Below are positions 1 through 5,651 of a DNA stretch of 5,651 nucleotides, piece after piece (position 1 is the first letter of the stretch; every line of letters starts with the position of its first letter). Location: contig JAASSQ010000194.1 of assembly GCA_021767845.1 (NCBI GenBank), forward strand, positions 1-5,651, read 5' to 3'. The notes beneath the pieces were generated by a model. The model saw only the letters and a list, made by a program, of their open reading frames with translations. It ran no database searches and was not told the DNA's origin. Origin of the DNA: Roseovarius sp. Lineage in GTDB: Bacteria > Pseudomonadota > Alphaproteobacteria > Rhodobacterales > Rhodobacteraceae. Position numbers and translations under genes: made by a program.

Positions 1-1953
1 CTGGCCGGGGCGGAGGGATCGCAAGGAGAATGGGACGAGCCCCGCGATTTCCGCGCCGCGGATTTCGTGACCGACGAGGAAGGCACTGGCTTTGTCCACT
101 GCGCCCCCTCGCACGGGATGGAGGAATTCGAGCTTTATCGCGAGCTTGGGATGTTGGAGAAGGTCATCACCTACAACGTGATGGACGATGGCTCGTTCCG
201 CGAGGGGCTGCCCTTCTTCGGCGGCAAGTACATCCTTGACCGCAAGGGCAAGGAGGGCAACGCCAACAAGGCGATCATCGACAAACTGGTCGAGGTCGGC
301 GGCCTTCTGGCGCGCGGCAAGATCAAGCATTCCTACCCGCATTCGTGGCGCTCGAAGGCGCCGGTGATCTATCGCAACACGCCGCAATGGTTCGCCGCCA
401 TCGACCGCGCGGTGGGCGACGGGCAGGACACCTATGGCGAGACGATCCGGGAACGGGCGCTGAAATCCATCGACGAGCTTGTTCAGTGGACGCCGCGCAC
501 CGGGCGCAACCGGCTTTATTCCATGATCGAGGCGCGACCCGACTGGGTGTTGAGCCGGCAGCGCGCATGGGGTGTGCCGCTCACCTGCTTCACCAAGAAA
601 GGCGCGCTGCCCACCGACCCGGATTTCCTGCTGCGGGACGAAAAGGTGAACGCGCGCATCCTCGAGGCGTTCGAGGCCGAGGGCGCGGATGCCTGGTACA
701 AGCCCGGTGCCAAGGAACGGTTCCTCGGAAACGACTACGACCCGAACGACTGGGACAAGGTCGATGACATCCTGGACGTGTGGTTCGACAGCGGCAGCAC
801 CCATGCCTTCGTTCTACGCGATCGCGAGGACGGATCGGATGACGGGTTGGCGGACCTCTATCTGGAAGGCACCGACCAGCACCGCGGCTGGTTCCATTCC
901 TCGATGCTTCAGGCCTGCGGCACGATCGGTCGCGCGCCCTATCGCGGGGTGCTGACCCACGGGTTCACGCTGGACGAGAAGGGCAACAAGATGTCCAAGT
1001 CGCTCGGCAATACCGTGGCGCCGGAAGACGTGACCAGGCAATACGGCGCGGATATCCTGCGGCTCTGGGTTGCGCAGTCGGATTATACCGCCGATCTGCG
1101 CATCGGGCCGGAGATCCTGAAAGGGGTGGCCGACAGCTATCGCCGGTTGCGCAACACCATGCGGTTCATGCTGGGGGCGTTGGCGCATTTCACCGAAGAG
1201 GACCGGGTCGAGCCGTCCGAGATGCCCGAGCTGGAACGGTGGGTGCTGCATCGCCTTGCCGAGCTCGATCACGTCGTGCGGCAGGGCTATGACGCCTATG
1301 ATTTCCAGGGCGTGTTCCAGCAGCTGTTCAACTTCGCCACGGTCGAACTGAGCGCGTTCTATTTCGACATCCGCAAGGACGCGCTCTATTGCGATGGTGA
1401 TACCGCGCGCCGCCGCGCCGCGCGGACCGTTCTGGATATCCTGTTCCACCGGCTGACCACCTGGCTTGCGCCGGTTCTGGTCTTTACCATGGAAGAGGTG
1501 TGGCTTGAGCGGTATCCGGGCGACGGCAGTTCGGTTCACCTTGTCGATATCCCCGAAACCCCGGCCGATTGGCGGGACGAGCCGTTGGCGGCCAAGTGGG
1601 CCAAGGTGCGCCAGGCCCGCCGCGTGGTGACCGCCGCTTTGGAAATCCAGCGGACCGACAAGGTGATCGGGGCCAGTCTCGAGGCGGCGCCGGTCGTGCA
1701 TGTGCGGGACCCCGAGATGCTGGAGGCGCTGAAAAGCGTGAATTTCGAGGATATCTGCATCACCTCGGATATCGGCCTGACCGGCGACCCGATGCCGAAC
1801 GAGGCGTTCCGAATGCCCGAGGTCGAAGGTGTCGGCGTGGTGTTCGAGCGTGCCATGGGCACGAAATGCCAACGCTGCTGGAAGATCCTGCCCGACGTGG
1901 GCACCCACGCCCACCCCGGCACCTGCCGGCGCTGCAACGAGGCGCTTGGCTGA
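1..1953 (+). CDS. ileS: Isoleucyl-tRNA synthetase, C-terminal two thirds (5' end outside window)
   Basis: Class I aminoacyl-tRNA synthetase that charges tRNA-Ile with isoleucine and edits misactivated valine in the cytoplasm. The frame is open from base 1, so the true start lies upstream. The 650 visible residues compare with roughly 930-1000 for bacterial IleRS, so the N-terminal HIGH motif is missing from view. The window opens inside the CP1 editing domain: GTGFVHCAPSHG is encoded at about 82-117. Then follow the catalytic-core segments SWRSKAPV, VWFDSGSTHAF and TDQHRGWFHSSM, the KMSKS loop (KMSKSLGN, bases 988-1011), the anticodon-binding helical domain, and a C-terminal zinc finger. The zinc finger has two CxxC pairs, CQRC (1867-1878) and CRRC (1924-1935). 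The usually conserved editing aspartate appears as Glu (codon 124-126). An intrinsic terminator follows 28 bases after the stop. Identification is secure; this is an ordinary housekeeping gene. Confidence 0.97.
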   Translation: MAGAEGSQGEWDEPRDFRAADFVTDEEGTGFVHCAPSHGMEEFELYRELGMLEKVITYNVMDDGSFREGLPFFGGKYILDRKGKEGNANKAIIDKLVEVGGLLARGKIKHSYPHSWRSKAPVIYRNTPQWFAAIDRAVGDGQDTYGETIRERALKSIDELVQWTPRTGRNRLYSMIEARPDWVLSRQRAWGVPLTCFTKKGALPTDPDFLLRDEKVNARILEAFEAEGADAWYKPGAKERFLGNDYDPNDWDKVDDILDVWFDSGSTHAFVLRDREDGSDDGLADLYLEGTDQHRGWFHSSMLQACGTIGRAPYRGVLTHGFTLDEKGNKMSKSLGNTVAPEDVTRQYGADILRLWVAQSDYTADLRIGPEILKGVADSYRRLRNTMRFMLGALAHFTEEDRVEPSEMPELERWVLHRLAELDHVVRQGYDAYDFQGVFQQLFNFATVELSAFYFDIRKDALYCDGDTARRRAARTVLDILFHRLTTWLAPVLVFTMEEVWLERYPGDGSSVHLVDIPETPADWRDEPLAAKWAKVRQARRVVTAALEIQRTDKVIGASLEAAPVVHVRDPEMLEALKSVNFEDICITSDIGLTGDPMPNEAFRMPEVEGVGVVFERAMGTKCQRCWKILPDVGTHAHPGTCRRCNEALG

Positions 1954-1981
1954 TCGGCACGATCCTTTGCGAAGCTTTTTG

Positions 1982-2011
1982 AAAATGGCCGCCGCAAGCG
2001 GCCATTTTTTT
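1982..2011 (+). terminator. Rho-independent terminator of ileS
   Basis: A perfect 11-bp stem (1982-1992 with 1998-2008) has a GC-rich core ATGGCCGC/GCGGCCAT and a 5-base loop CGCAA. The 3' arm runs into seven consecutive T residues (2005-2011). It begins 28 bases after the ileS stop. It should end ileS transcription and so separate ileS from the tup genes, which then need their own promoter. The A-run before the stem could let it act in reverse as well, but no convergent gene lies there. Confidence 0.93.
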
Positions 2012-2044
2012 GCGTCGGTCTTCGAGGCGGCGCGCACTCCGTTC

Positions 2045-2074
2045 TTGCGCGCTGTGTTGATCTGTGGCTATGAT
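2045..2074 (+). promoter_or_regulatory. Candidate sigma-70-type promoter for the tup operon
   Basis: A -10 hexamer TATGAT (2069-2074, five of six consensus bases) lies 18 bases after TTGCGC (2045-2050), a -35 that matches only the TTG half of the consensus. The start of transcription would be near 2080-2082, inside the left arm of the inverted repeat at 2076-2117. A promoter is expected here because the ileS terminator lies upstream and the tupB frame starts at 2113. The -10 is good and the -35 is weak; the position is inferred from pattern only. Confidence 0.5.
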
Positions 2075-2075
2075 G

Positions 2076-2117
2076 TGCAAAATTTCCGGGGTTTTCGCAC
2101 AAGAGGGAAATTTTGCA
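2076..2117. repeat. Perfect 12-bp inverted repeat over the tupB ribosome binding site and start
   Basis: The left arm TGCAAAATTTCC (2076-2087) and right arm GGAAATTTTGCA (2106-2117) are exact reverse complements, separated by 18 bases. Each arm contains the self-palindromic core AAATTT, and the two cores are centred 28 bp apart, close to three helical turns. The right arm covers the end of the Shine-Dalgarno sequence and the TTG start codon of tupB. The left arm covers the predicted transcription start. It could be a two-site operator for a dimeric repressor, or an mRNA hairpin that hides the start codon. AT-rich arms in GC-rich DNA make chance unlikely. The regulator that binds it, if any, cannot be told from sequence. 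Confidence 0.75.
2103..2108 (+). promoter_or_regulatory. Ribosome binding site deciding the TTG start of tupB
   Basis: GAGGGA (2103-2108) lies four bases before TTG at 2113. The frame is closed by TGA at 2071-2073 and has no ATG or GTG between there and 2113, so this TTG is the first standard start and the only one with a good Shine-Dalgarno sequence. The last three bases (2106-2108) and the start codon fall in the right arm of the inverted repeat; the GAG part lies in its loop. Confidence 0.7.
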
Positions 2118-2820
2118 GGATTTCGGTGAAGCATTCGGGCTTGCTCTGTCGCTTGTGGTGTCAGGCGACGCTGACCTTGTTGAAATCGTTGCCCTTTCCC
2201 TGCGCGTCAGCCTGACCGCGACGGGCCTTGCCTGCCTGATCGGGTTGCCCCTGGGCGCCCTGGTGGCGATCACCCGCTTTCGCGGGCGGAACGCGGTTCT
2301 GATCCTGTTCAATGCCTTGATGGGCCTGCCGCCCGTCGTGGTGGGGCTCCTGGTCTACCTGCACCTGTCGCGGGCGGGGCCCTTTGGGTTCCTTGGGCTG
2401 CTTTACACGCCGATGGCGATGATCATCGCCCAGATGATTCTGATCACGCCGATCGTGGTGGCCCTGTCGCGCCAGATTCTCGAGGATCTGCATGCCGAAT
2501 ATGCCGATCAATTCCGGTCGCTTGTCCTGTCCCGCAGGCAACAGGTGATGGCCCTGATCTGGGATGCGCGGTTTTCGCTGATGACCGTCGGGCTTGCCGG
2601 TTTCGGCCGCGCCGTGGCCGAGGTGGGCGCGGTGATGATCGTGGGCGGCAATATCGACCACCTGACGCGGGTGATGACCACCGCGATCGCGCTCGAGACA
2701 TCCAAGGGCGATCTGGCGCTTGCACTGGCGCTCGGGCTGGTCCTGATGGTGATCGCGCTTGGCGTGAATGCCCTTGTTCAATCCCTGCGCATGACGGCGG
2801 TGCGCCATGCGTATGCGTGA
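2113..2820 (+). CDS. tupB: Tungstate ABC transporter, permease subunit
   Basis: Inner-membrane subunit of a tungstate-type importer, expected to form a homodimeric pore with TupC below and TupA above. The 235 residues fit the family. Hydrophobic segments lie at about residues 22-55, 60-83, 91-118, 155-178 and 201-223, giving about five membrane spans. Between the third and fourth is the cytoplasmic coupling region. Family-typical stretches are MGLPPVVVGLLVYL (about 70-83) and the EAA-like loop with AVAEVGAVMIVGGN (about 167-180), followed by TRVMTTAIALETSKGD, very characteristic of TupB-like permeases. The start is TTG at 2113, chosen for its Shine-Dalgarno sequence and because no earlier standard start exists. 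It is the first gene after the candidate promoter, and its stop overlaps the tupC start by 14 bases, implying coupled translation. A molybdate-preferring relative cannot be excluded from the permease alone. Confidence 0.9.
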   Translation: MQDFGEAFGLALSLVVSGDADLVEIVALSLRVSLTATGLACLIGLPLGALVAITRFRGRNAVLILFNALMGLPPVVVGLLVYLHLSRAGPFGFLGLLYTPMAMIIAQMILITPIVVALSRQILEDLHAEYADQFRSLVLSRRQQVMALIWDARFSLMTVGLAGFGRAVAEVGAVMIVGGNIDHLTRVMTTAIALETSKGDLALALALGLVLMVIALGVNALVQSLRMTAVRHAYA

Positions 2821-3586
2821 CACGATCCTCGAGGGTTCCAATGCGCTTGATTTGCCCCGGGTCTTGGGGGGCGGCACATGCGACCGTCGCGGCGTGACTG
2901 CCAAAGGTCTGGTCCTGCGGCATGACGGTCGCGCTCTGATCCGGGATGTGACCCTGTCGCTGCCGCCCGGGGGGATCACGATGATCATGGGGCCGAACGG
3001 GGCGGGCAAATCGCTGCTGCTGCGCCTGCTGCATGGCCTGATCGCGCCGAGCGCGGGGACTGTCGCGTGGGGCGGAAAGCCCCTGTCCGAGGACGTGCGG
3101 CGCGATCAGGCGATGGTGTTTCAAAAGCCGGTGCTGCTCAGGCGGTCTGTCGCGGCCAACGTGGATTTCGCGCTTAGGGCGCGCGGCGTAAAAGACACCA
3201 CGCGCCGCGATGCCCTGCTGGATCACGTGGGATTGCTGGGCCATGCCCGGCAACCCGCGCGGCTTTTATCCGGGGGGGAACAGCAGCGCCTTGCCCTGGC
3301 GCGGGCCTTGGCGACGGAGCCCAAGGTCCTGATGCTGGATGAGCCGACAGCCAGCTTGGATCCTGCATCCGTCCTCAAGATCGAAGAGATCGTGCGCGAT
3401 GCATCTGTCAAGGGGACGAAGATCATCTTCGTCACGCATGACCTGGGCCAGGCGGGGCGGTTGGCGGACGACATCGTCTTCATGCTCAACGGAAAGCCGC
3501 ATGACCGTGGGCCAGCCGACCTTTTCCTGTCACGTCCCGAAACGCAGGAGGCCCGCGATTTTCTTCAAAGCCGGATTGTTCTTTGA
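2807..3586 (+). CDS. tupC: Tungstate ABC transporter, ATP-binding subunit
   Basis: Cytoplasmic ATPase that drives the TupB pore. All nucleotide-binding motifs are intact in its 259 residues: Walker A GPNGAGKS (62-69), Q-loop VFQKP (Gln106), signature LSGGEQQ (154-160), Walker B VLMLDEP (174-180), D-loop SLD (183-185) and the switch histidine VTHD (His211). There is no long C-terminal TOBE/MOP domain as in ModC, so direct oxyanion inhibition of the ATPase is not expected. The start at ATG 2807 overlaps tupB by 14 bases and has GGCGG at 2796-2800 as a modest binding site; ATG 2813 is a second choice. Either leaves about 30 poorly conserved-looking residues before the ABC fold begins near residue 32 (AKGLVLRHDG), so a later start (for example a GTG encoding Val30) remains possible. 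Family identity is firm; tungstate specificity comes from its neighbours. Confidence 0.92.
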   Translation: MRMRDTILEGSNALDLPRVLGGGTCDRRGVTAKGLVLRHDGRALIRDVTLSLPPGGITMIMGPNGAGKSLLLRLLHGLIAPSAGTVAWGGKPLSEDVRRDQAMVFQKPVLLRRSVAANVDFALRARGVKDTTRRDALLDHVGLLGHARQPARLLSGGEQQRLALARALATEPKVLMLDEPTASLDPASVLKIEEIVRDASVKGTKIIFVTHDLGQAGRLADDIVFMLNGKPHDRGPADLFLSRPETQEARDFLQSRIVL

Positions 3587-3636
3587 GGCAGGGTCGCGCG
3601 ACTGATTTTCCAGTTAAAAACAAGGAGACTGTTTGA

Positions 3637-4458
3637 ATGTTTGTCAAAACCAGCCGTGTCGGGGTATTGGTCGCGGCGCTGTTTTTGGGAGCAAATGCCG
3701 GCGCGGCGCAAGATCAGTCGATCATCGTGCAATCGACAACATCAACCGCGAATTCGGGCCTTTACGACCACCTGTTGCCGATGTTCTCCGAGGAGACCGG
3801 CATCGAGGTGAATGTCGTGGCCGTGGGCACTGGCCAGGCCATCAGGAACGCGCGCAATTGTGACGGTGATGTTCTGCTGGTCCATGCCAAGCCTGCAGAA
3901 GAGGAATTCGTGGCCGATGGCATGGGCGTCGAGCGGTTCGACCTGATGTACAATGACTTCGTCATCGTCGGGCCGGATGAGGATCCGGCCGGTATCGGCG
4001 GCATGACCGACGCGCAGGACAGTCTGGAAAGGATCGCGGAGAGCGGTGCCCTGTTCGCGTCGCGCGGGGATGAGTCCGGCACGCACAAGAAAGAGACGAG
4101 CCTCTGGTCCGATACCGGCGTTGACCCCGGCGAAGGGTCGGGGGAGTGGTATCGGGAAACCGGGTCCGGGATGGGCGCCACGCTTAATGCGGCCGTGGGC
4201 ATGGATGCCTATGTGATGACCGACCGCGCCACCTGGATCAGTTTCAGGAACAAAGGCGATTTCGTGGTCCATGTCGAGGGCGATGAGGATCTGTTCAACC
4301 AGTATGGCGTGATCCTCGTGAACCCCGAGAAATGCGGTAACGTCAACGCCGAGGCGGGGCAGGCTTTTATCGATTGGTTGATCTCGGAAACGGGGCAAGA
4401 GGCGATCGGTGCCTACACGTTGAACGGGCAGCAGCTATTCTTCCCGAACGCGGATTGA
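3637..4458 (+). CDS. tupA: Tungstate ABC transporter, periplasmic substrate-binding protein
   Basis: Periplasmic protein that captures tungstate (possibly also molybdate) and delivers it to TupBC. Of 273 residues, 1-24 form a Sec signal peptide: Lys4/Arg7, a hydrophobic core VGVLVAALFLGA, then cleavage likely after AGAA before Gln25. No lipobox cysteine is present, so it should be soluble. Family motifs are the oxyanion-binding STTST..SGL stretch (33-42; the TTTS motif of TupA with Ser first), VAVGTGQAI (61-69), DVLLVHA (78-84), YNDFVIVGP (105-113), and SRGDESGTHKKE (142-153). The last holds an Arg in a region tied to oxyanion selectivity in characterised TupA proteins. The start has the best binding site in the window, AAGGAG (3622-3627), nine bases upstream, suiting a subunit needed in excess over TupBC. 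The gene sits 50 bases after tupC. Two cysteines, Cys75 and Cys233, remain in the mature protein and could pair. Confidence 0.94.
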   Translation: MFVKTSRVGVLVAALFLGANAGAAQDQSIIVQSTTSTANSGLYDHLLPMFSEETGIEVNVVAVGTGQAIRNARNCDGDVLLVHAKPAEEEFVADGMGVERFDLMYNDFVIVGPDEDPAGIGGMTDAQDSLERIAESGALFASRGDESGTHKKETSLWSDTGVDPGEGSGEWYRETGSGMGATLNAAVGMDAYVMTDRATWISFRNKGDFVVHVEGDEDLFNQYGVILVNPEKCGNVNAEAGQAFIDWLISETGQEAIGAYTLNGQQLFFPNAD

Positions 4459-4479
4459 TCTGCAATTCGCTTCGAACAG

Positions 4480-4507
4480 GGCCGCGCCGGGGCTTGTCGG
4501 CGCGGCC
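4480..4507 (+). other. Strong GC hairpin between tupA and the regulator gene
   Basis: GGCCGCGCC (4480-4488) and GGCGCGGCC (4499-4507) are exact reverse complements. An inner G-C pair (4489/4498) extends the stem to 10 bp, with an 8-base loop. No T-run follows (the next bases are GTCCTGCGG), so it is not a classical intrinsic terminator. It begins 22 bases after the tupA stop and ends 31 bases before the regulator start. Likely roles are protecting the tupA mRNA 3' end, partial termination that lowers expression of the downstream regulator, or a Rho-linked pause. The structure is seen directly; the role is inferred. Confidence 0.55.
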
Positions 4508-4538
4508 GTCCTGCGGGATGATCGCGGCGGAGATTCCG

Positions 4539-5435
4539 ATGACTGATCACCCCGACCTGAGCCAGCATGAATTCCTGACGGTGCGCGAACTGGCCGAGTT
4601 GCTGCGCATCAAGGAGCGCAAGGTTTATGATCTTGCGGCCTCGGGCGATGTGCCGGTGTCGAGGGCAACCGGAAAACTGCTGTTCCCCCGGCGCGAGATC
4701 GAAAGCTGGATCGCGCAGTCCAGTTCCGGGCCCGCGCCGGGCGTGTCGGCACCGCGCCCCGCGATCTGCCTGGGCAGTCACGACCCGCTTCTTGAATGGG
4801 CCTTGCGGCAGTCACGTTGTGGCCTGGCCTCGTTCTGCGAGGGCAGCCTGGACGGGGTGGACCGGTTTTGCGCCGGCGAGGGGATGGTTGCGGCCCTGCA
4901 TGTCCACGATCCCGCCAGCGACGAGTGGAACGTGCCTCTGGTTCGTCAGAGATGCGTGGGCGAGAACGCGGTCCTGGTGTCATGGACGCGCCGCATGCGA
5001 GGCCTTGTGATGCGTGCTGATCTGGCCGGGCAGGTTGCGGGGCTGGCGGATATCTCGAGCCGCGTTCTGGTCCCGAGGCCGAGCGATACCGGCACGCAAA
5101 CTCTATTCGAAGGTCTGGCGCGCGACGCGGGCTTGGATCCGGCACAGATGCGCGTGACCGATACCGCCCCGAGCGAGCATGACGCCGTGCTGGCCGTGGC
5201 CGAGGGGCAGGGGGATGTCACCTTCGGTCTGGAGGCTCTGGCGCGTCAGCATGGCCTGCCCTTCGTTCCGGTGATCGAAGAGCGGTTCGACCTGCTCGTG
5301 GACCGCCGGTCGTGGTTCGAGCCGCAGTTGCAGCGCCTGCTGGCCTTTGCAAGGACCGCACGTTTCGCCGACCACGCCGCCCATCTTGCGGGCTACGATG
5401 CATCGGAACTTGGGGCTGTCCGCTGGAACGCCTGA
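4539..5435 (+). CDS. HTH (excisionase-type) regulator fused to a periplasmic-binding-protein-like sensor domain
   Basis: Probable one-component transcription regulator of 298 residues, with no signal peptide or membrane span. Residues about 11-59 form an excisionase/MerR-like winged helix-turn-helix: LTVRELAELLRIKERKVYDL, then the wing with KLLFPRREIESWI. A Pro/Ser/Ala linker (61-74) leads to a PBP-like domain (about 76-285; Pfam PBP_like type). This domain has GSHDPLLEWALR, GSLDGVDRF, NVPLVRQ, RPSDTGTQTLFEGL, AVAEGQGDVTFGLEALA and ERFDLLVDRRSWFEP. Such proteins are common beside molybdate/tungstate uptake genes and molybdoenzyme genes, which suggests oxyanion sensing, but the ligand is not proven here. 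The start chosen is ATG 4539, with GGAG (4529-4532) six bases before it; in-frame ATG 4518 is an alternative with a poorer site. The gene lies 80 bases after tupA on the same strand, so cotranscription is likely. It may control tupBCA, perhaps through the repeat at 2076-2117. Confidence 0.87.
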   Translation: MTDHPDLSQHEFLTVRELAELLRIKERKVYDLAASGDVPVSRATGKLLFPRREIESWIAQSSSGPAPGVSAPRPAICLGSHDPLLEWALRQSRCGLASFCEGSLDGVDRFCAGEGMVAALHVHDPASDEWNVPLVRQRCVGENAVLVSWTRRMRGLVMRADLAGQVAGLADISSRVLVPRPSDTGTQTLFEGLARDAGLDPAQMRVTDTAPSEHDAVLAVAEGQGDVTFGLEALARQHGLPFVPVIEERFDLLVDRRSWFEPQLQRLLAFARTARFADHAAHLAGYDASELGAVRWNA

Positions 5436-5460
5436 GCGGCGCGCTGTTGCGATTGCTCAG
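5432..5460. terminator. Weak hairpin between convergent gene ends
   Basis: CTGAGC (5432-5437) and GCTCAG (5455-5460) form a 6-bp inverted repeat around a 17-base loop. The stop codons of both converging genes lie in its arms (TGA 5433-5435 on the plus strand; TCA 5457-5459, read as TGA on the minus strand). The only non-coding DNA between the genes is 21 bases. It could serve as a minimal two-way transcription end, but it has no T-run and a long loop, so chance or overlap with the stop codons may explain it. Confidence 0.2.
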
Positions 5461-5651
5461 CCCTTGAACCCGATCGAGGCGAGTTTCCGCAAGAGGTGGT
5501 TTTTCATCAACTTGCCACAGGCCTCCGCGTCGCGCTTGTCCAGGGCGTCTGCAATGGCCTCGTGCTCTTCCACCGCGGCCCGCCAGCGTTCGGGGGTCAG
5601 GTTGGCCTGGTAGCGCGCGCGCTGCACCCGGTGCGCCAGAAGCTCGTGCGA
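5457..5651 (-). CDS. GntR-family transcription regulator, C-terminal end of FCD domain (5' end outside window)
   Basis: The last 64 codons of a minus-strand gene that enters from the right edge. The translation includes RVQRARYQANLTPERW, AVEEHEAIADALDKRDAEA and KLMKNHLLRKL, the closing helices of the FCD ligand-binding domain found in FadR-type GntR regulators. The two C-terminal histidines that usually help bind metal in FCD proteins are present: His30 (EEHEAI) and His52 (KNHLL) of the visible part. The DNA-binding winged helix would lie at the N-terminus, outside the window, so the target and ligand (usually an organic acid) cannot be named. The gene converges on the HTH-PBP gene with only 21 bases between stops and is probably functionally unrelated to tungstate uptake. 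Confidence 0.85.
   Translation of the reverse strand, partial: SHELLAHRVQRARYQANLTPERWRAAVEEHEAIADALDKRDAEACGKLMKNHLLRKLASIGFKG

Noticed and set aside
67..69. GTG at 67 as the start of ileS
   Set aside because: The frame is open to base 1, and the bases before it encode a sensible continuation of the editing domain. The gene is simply cut by the window edge.
814..2037. A 407-codon open frame on the minus strand, antisense to ileS
   Set aside because: It is the shadow of GC-rich ileS. Its translation is rich in His, Arg, Gly and Pro with no domain pattern, and it runs over the terminator hairpin.
2161..3009. A 282-codon open frame on the minus strand, antisense to tupB and the start of tupC
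   Set aside because: Low-complexity His/Arg/Gln/Pro translation opposite an unmistakable permease; an antisense artefact of high GC.
3593..3602. Palindrome GTCGCGCGAC between tupC and tupA as a terminator or operator
   Set aside because: Only three stem pairs remain around a four-base loop, with no convincing T-run after it. GC-rich palindromes this short are expected by chance here.
4374..4538. N-terminal extension of the HTH-PBP protein back to 4374
   Set aside because: It would overlap the well-supported end of tupA by 85 bases and translate the intergenic hairpin. ATG 4539 has a proper GGAG site and begins just before the HTH.
5347..5613. An 88-codon plus-strand open frame at the right end
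   Set aside because: It overlaps the end of the HTH-PBP gene and is antisense to the recognisable FCD-domain coding sequence on the minus strand.

Overview
The window reads as chromosomal DNA of an alphaproteobacterium, most likely of the Rhodobacteraceae/Roseobacteraceae type. This rests on its GC-rich composition, its dense GC3-rich codon use and the flavour of the encoded proteins. The genus cannot be fixed from this sequence. Everything recognisable is ordinary cellular DNA: there is no phage, insertion sequence, CRISPR array, tRNA or rRNA.

Layout. Bases 1-1953 hold the C-terminal two thirds of isoleucyl-tRNA synthetase (ileS), which runs in from the left edge. It is closed by a strong intrinsic terminator (1982-2011). 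The spacer to 2112 holds a plausible promoter and half of a perfect 12-bp inverted repeat. That repeat continues across the ribosome binding site and TTG start of the next gene. Bases 2113-4458 hold a complete tungstate-type ABC importer in the order tupB (permease), tupC (ATPase), tupA (periplasmic binding protein). Bases 4539-5435 encode a 298-residue protein that joins an excisionase/MerR-like helix-turn-helix to a periplasmic-binding-protein-like domain. It lies 80 bp after tupA on the same strand, with a strong hairpin in the gap. From 5457 to the right edge, on the minus strand, is the C-terminal end of a GntR-family (FCD) regulator that converges on it.

How the genes work together. TupA should capture oxyanion (tungstate by family) in the periplasm, TupB should form the membrane pore, and TupC should power uptake. 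The metal would serve molybdopterin or tungstopterin enzymes such as formate dehydrogenase, none of which lies in this window. The HTH-PBP protein is the natural candidate sensor and regulator, and the inverted repeat at the tupB start is the natural candidate control site. That link is an inference from position and architecture, and it is the most interesting hypothesis here. ileS and the GntR gene look like unrelated neighbours.
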